This document shows positions 61,084-64,000 of a DNA stretch of 64,000 nucleotides, piece after piece. The translations under genes and the position numbers were made by a program. Below the pieces are notes generated by a model, which worked only from the letters and a program-made list of their open reading frames with translations, had not been told where the DNA came from and searched no databases. The stretch spans positions 1-64,000 of the forward strand of contig DUFD01000044.1 in assembly GCA_011171075.1 (NCBI GenBank), written 5' to 3'. Numbering within the stretch: position 1 is the stretch's first letter; each line of letters begins with the position of its first letter. The DNA is from Dehalococcoidia bacterium (GTDB taxonomy: Bacteria; Chloroflexota; Dehalococcoidia; Dehalococcoidales; Fen-1064).

Positions 61084-61112
61084 TTGACGTATCAGGGTGC
61101 GTTTGCTAGAAT
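61084..61112 (+). promoter_or_regulatory. Promoter of the enoyl-CoA hydratase gene
   Basis: TTGACG (61084-61089), 17-bp spacer and TAGAAT (61107-61112). Divergent from the opp promoter in the same 313-bp gap. The leader of about 56 nt contains a small GGGG/CCCC hairpin and the AAAGGAGG ribosome site. Confidence 0.75.
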
Positions 61113-61174
61113 CAGTGACCAGACAGGGGTGAATTCCCCGGATTTGTAATAATAGGACAGTAAAGGAGGTCATC

Positions 61175-61939
61175 ATGGCGGTTGTTAACTACGAGAAAGA
61201 GGGCCGGATTGCTATTATGACGCTAAATCGCCCGGAGGCATTGAATGCCCTGAGTGCTGAGTTATCAGCAGAATTACGTGCGGCAATGATAGACTTCCGG
61301 GACGACCCTGAACTGTGGGTTGCTATTGTGACTGGTGCCGGAGACAGGGCGTTTTCTGCAGGTGCAGACATCAAGGGTTTTCGTCCCGGCCCCAGAGAAG
61401 GGCAACCCGAGCTACCAACAGAGGTAGTGCGGGCTGACAAAATATGGAAACCGTTTATTGCGGCGATACATGGCTATTGTCTCGGTGGCGGTCTGGAACT
61501 GGCGATGACCTGTGATATCAGAATAGCCGCCGATGATTCCCAGTTTGGTCAGCCTGAGATAAACATCGGTTTTCTGCCTGGAGCTGGTGGTACTCAGCGC
61601 CTGCCACGTTTTGTGCCCCGGGCTTGGGCTGCCGAGATATTACTCACCGGCGACCGGATAGACGCGCAGACAGCATTAAGTATTGGACTGGTGAGCCGTG
61701 TGGTTCCGCGTGACCAGCTAATGCCCACCGCTATGGAAATGGCGAAGACCATCTGTACCCGGGCGCCGCTGGGTGTCAGGGCGTGCAAGGAAGCCATGAT
61801 TCGGGGGTACGAATTGTCTCTTGAGGAAGGCCTTACGCTCGAACGTGAAAAGGTTGCCGAATGCCGCGCTACCGAGGATTTTGCAGAGGGTGCCCGTGCA
61901 TTTGTTGAGAAGAGGCCACCTAACTACAAGGCAAAATAG
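61175..61939 (+). CDS. Enoyl-CoA hydratase/isomerase family protein (crotonase)
   Basis: A 254-residue crotonase. N-terminal MTLNRPEALNALS, oxyanion/CoA loop FSAGADIKGF, then GGGLELAMTCDIRIAA and FGQPEINIGFLPGAGGTQRLPR. Both catalytic glutamates expected for a true hydratase are present (GGGLEL and GQPEI). Hydrates 2-enoyl-CoA in fatty-acid or related acyl-CoA breakdown. The gene stands alone between divergent and convergent minus-strand genes; the AAAGGAGG site is strong. Confidence 0.95.
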   Translation: MAVVNYEKEGRIAIMTLNRPEALNALSAELSAELRAAMIDFRDDPELWVAIVTGAGDRAFSAGADIKGFRPGPREGQPELPTEVVRADKIWKPFIAAIHGYCLGGGLELAMTCDIRIAADDSQFGQPEINIGFLPGAGGTQRLPRFVPRAWAAEILLTGDRIDAQTALSIGLVSRVVPRDQLMPTAMEMAKTICTRAPLGVRACKEAMIRGYELSLEEGLTLEREKVAECRATEDFAEGARAFVEKRPPNYKAK

Positions 61940-62037
61940 GTAACGAGCGAATAGAGTGCCAGCGGTTGTCTGGCTTAGTTAGCGGATGTATTCTAACTAT
62001 CTGTTGACTATGCAAAACCCGATGGTTTCTATGAGAA

Positions 62038-62883
62038 TTAAGGTAGCGTGCCGCGGGGAGCTAGCGGGGAGACAACCCCGACAAACATAATCTCGAAGGT
62101 AAGGGCTTTACCGGCTAGCGGGTGGTTGGTATCCAGCGTAACCGTTGTTTCCGTTACCTCGACTATTGGTACGTTCTGACTCGTGCCGTTTGAGTAGGTG
62201 ATAGTAACATAGGCACCGACCTCGAGTAATACCCCCGCTGGCAGGTCCTCGCGGTCTACTTCTCTCAGAAGCTCTTCGTCATGGAGGCCGTAGGCGTCTT
62301 CGGGTGGAATGGTCACCGTCTTGGTCTCTCCTGTTTTCATCCCGTAAACGGCGTTCTCAAAGCCGGTTATCATCTGACCGTCACCCAGCGTGAACTCAAG
62401 AGGATCCCCGTCCCAGGAGGACTCCAATTCCGTTCCGTCTTCAAGGGTAAGAATATAATGGACACGTACAACATCGCCGTCTTCGGCAGGTCGGTCGCTG
62501 AGACCACCACCGGCCAGCTTCCAGTCGCCTTCTTCCTTGACAAGCGGAATCTCGATAGACTCCGACTCCTTATCCTGTGGGGATATCTCAGCCAGAATCG
62601 TGGCTGTTGCTTCGGTGATAACCGGCTCTGCCAGGTCTGAAACCGTGAGTTCTCCGATAACCTCTCTGAATGCACTCATATACTCAATGTTGCTCTCAGA
62701 GTAGCCTAAACTGCTCGAGAATAGCTCCAGGCAGCGCTCAAAATCCTCGTCATTCCAGGCATCGTAAAATGAGTTGACCACATCCTTAATAGCCTCACTG
62801 TCGTTACCCCCACACGCGCCAAGGGCTAAAAGGGGCAGGAGCATAAATGCCATCAGGACAGTTAGCCGGGTTATTCTGGCCAC
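62038..62883 (-). CDS. FKBP-type (SlyD-like) isomerase lipoprotein with N-terminal NTF2-like domain
   Basis: A 281-residue lipoprotein: signal peptide ending in lipobox LALGAC. Residues about 28-125 resemble an NTF2-like/DUF4878 fold (EAIKDVVNSFYDAWNDEDFERCLELFS ... EGDWKLAGGG). Residues 130-275 are an FKBP domain with a SlyD-type insert (VRVHYILTLEDGTELESSW, MITGFENAVYGMKTGETKTVTIPPEDAYG, DTNHPLAGKALTFEI). Exposed on the outer face of the membrane, probably assisting folding of secreted proteins. The domain pairing is uncommon. 68 bp downstream of the Lon-type gene. Confidence 0.88.
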   Translation of the reverse strand: MARITRLTVLMAFMLLPLLALGACGGNDSEAIKDVVNSFYDAWNDEDFERCLELFSSSLGYSESNIEYMSAFREVIGELTVSDLAEPVITEATATILAEISPQDKESESIEIPLVKEEGDWKLAGGGLSDRPAEDGDVVRVHYILTLEDGTELESSWDGDPLEFTLGDGQMITGFENAVYGMKTGETKTVTIPPEDAYGLHDEELLREVDREDLPAGVLLEVGAYVTITYSNGTSQNVPIVEVTETTVTLDTNHPLAGKALTFEIMFVGVVSPLAPRGTLP

Positions 62884-62951
62884 CTGATACCTCCTACGAT
62901 TTTGCTCTGGTCTTGTTTGGAGTTATTCTGTTTATTACGTATTTTCGTTCT

Positions 62952-64000
62952 TCACTCGGAGTCGTTGTTTTTCTGCTTCCCGTTATGGCCTTCCTCTCCC
63001 TTGGAGAAGTCGCGGAGCTTTTCCGCCAGGTTTATCAGGCGTTTCTGCACCAGATCGTTGATAGAGCCCGCCTCGAAGTTTCCGTCATCGAGGCGTTTGC
63101 CTGCTTTCTCTCCCGTCAGGACCTCAATTCCCTCGTCGATGGTGCTGATCGGATAGATGTGAAACGTACCTTCCCTGATAGCCTCAGCGACTGCATCTTT
63201 GAGCATCAGGTTTCGGGTATTGCTGGCCGGAATCAGAACTCCCTGTTGGCCGTCCAACCCCCTGGCACGGCATATCTCAAAGAAGCCTTCAATTTTCTCG
63301 TTGATTCCGCCGATTGCCTGTACCTCACCCTTCTGATTAACGGAGCCGGTGACGGCAATACCCTGTTTAACTGGCACACCGGACAACTGTGAGAGGAGGG
63401 CGTAGAGCTCGGTACTTGAGGCACTGTCCCCCTCAACCTCCTCATAGCTCTGCTCGAAAACAAGGCGGGCAGACAGCGACAGGGGGATGTCACGTGCGTA
63501 CTTTTCATTGATGTAGCCATTGAGAATCATTACCCCTTTTGTATGGAGGCGTCCCCCCAGCTTGGCTTCGCGCTCGATATCAATCAGTCCCTCCCTGCCA
63601 ACGCTGACACTGGCCGTTATCCGGCTGGGCCGGCCAAAGGCGAAGTCTCCGAGGTCAATAACAGAAAGTCCGTTTACCTGCCCGACATTCTCGCCGTCAA
63701 TCTCAATCTTAATCATGCCGGTCCCAATCATCTCGTTGATACGTTGCTGGATGAGATTGGAGCGGTAAACCCGCTGCTCTACTGCCTGTTCGATATGTTC
63801 GGCTTCAATCAAATCCGCGCCGGCTTCTCCGGACCAGAAGTTGGCCTCGCGGATGATATCCGCAATATTGGCAAACAGGGTAGAGAGCTTATTACGGTCG
63901 CCAGACAGGCGTGAGCTATGCTCTATAATTCTGGCCAGGGCATCGCTTCTCAGGTGTTTCATATTTTCTTCCTGGCAGAGGCGGCAGATGACGGTAGCGT
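62952..64000 (-). CDS. Lon-type (S16, LonB/YcbZ-like) ATP-dependent protease, partial at 5' end
   Basis: The track ORF starts at an internal ATG (63962), but the frame is open to the window edge (ATVICRLCQEENMKHL), so the gene continues outside. Visible are the end of the AAA part (ARIIEHSSRLSGDRNKLSTLFANIADIIREA), then the S16 protease domain with ASVSVGREGLIDIEREAKLGG, Ser in EGDSASSTELYALLSQL and Lys in GGINEKIEGFFE. This sequence is the LonB-like type with long N-terminal region. A charged tail ends the protein. Degrades misfolded proteins. Confidence 0.92.
   Translation of the reverse strand, partial: ATVICRLCQEENMKHLRSDALARIIEHSSRLSGDRNKLSTLFANIADIIREANFWSGEAGADLIEAEHIEQAVEQRVYRSNLIQQRINEMIGTGMIKIEIDGENVGQVNGLSVIDLGDFAFGRPSRITASVSVGREGLIDIEREAKLGGRLHTKGVMILNGYINEKYARDIPLSLSARLVFEQSYEEVEGDSASSTELYALLSQLSGVPVKQGIAVTGSVNQKGEVQAIGGINEKIEGFFEICRARGLDGQQGVLIPASNTRNLMLKDAVAEAIREGTFHIYPISTIDEGIEVLTGEKAGKRLDDGNFEAGSINDLVQKRLINLAEKLRDFSKGEEGHNGKQKNNDSE

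Overview
The window is a compact bacterial chromosome segment with roughly balanced base composition, coding on both strands in long co-directional blocks. Several traits point to Chloroflexota, most likely a Dehalococcoidia-type organism. The division cluster is reduced to mraZ-rsmH-ftsA-ftsZ with every peptidoglycan gene missing. A class II (B12-dependent) ribonucleotide reductase follows nrdR directly after ftsZ. A type IV pilus operon has no outer-membrane secretin gene. Very large PAS histidine kinases are present. The taxonomic call is inference; no rRNA gene lies in the window.

Layout: (1) 1-11570, minus strand: two histidine-phosphatase-family proteins with altered RHG motifs, polyamine genes speD-speE, a BioD/DRTGG-type ATPase, a small signalling operon (NarX-like kinase, stand-alone receiver, CheW), a second signalling group (PAS/GAF kinase, receiver, OmpR-type regulator), and an ABC-2 exporter. 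(2) 11571-17243: a cluster of GC-rich palindromes, then plus-strand genes for a HAD phosphatase, an O-methyltransferase, a membrane PAS kinase and a nitroreductase. (3) 17280-32438, minus strand: a DUF6125-like gene and a type IV pilus operon (pilM/N fusion, pilO, a beta-helix PilX-like protein, two minor pseudopilins, pilC, pilB, receiver, major pilin, receiver) headed by a kinase of about 2,000 residues with MASE3 and 12 PAS domains. A short ORF with a strong ribosome-binding site lies immediately upstream of that kinase. (4) 32860-41375, plus strand: an animal-type alpha-2-macroglobulin lipoprotein, an alpha/beta hydrolase, RNase P RNA, an S41 protease and an Eis-like acetyltransferase. (5) 41397-45585, minus strand: def, priA, rplS, trmD. 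(6) 45943-53286, plus strand: mraZ-rsmH-ftsA-ftsZ and nrdR-nrdJ, each with a readable promoter and operator. (7) 53297-64000: acpS, a Gld-type ABC system with a DUF4340 protein, a parvulin isomerase, oligopeptide-ABC ATPases, an enoyl-CoA hydratase, an FKBP lipoprotein, and the C-terminal part of a Lon-type protease running off the window.

The genes form three working groups. The first is sensing tied to surface appendages: the multi-PAS kinase with receivers inside the pilus operon. The second is division and DNA-precursor supply under local autoregulators (MraZ boxes; paired NrdR boxes). The third is envelope protein handling in what looks like a cell without a murein wall (A2M, CtpA-like protease, PpiC and FKBP isomerases). 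The observations most worth follow-up are the animal-like A2M, the repeat-expanded 12-PAS kinase, the wall-less dcw cluster with its operators, and the phosphatase pair with altered catalytic motifs. ORF-track starts were replaced where a Shine-Dalgarno sequence, a promoter or the family N-terminus argued for a different one.
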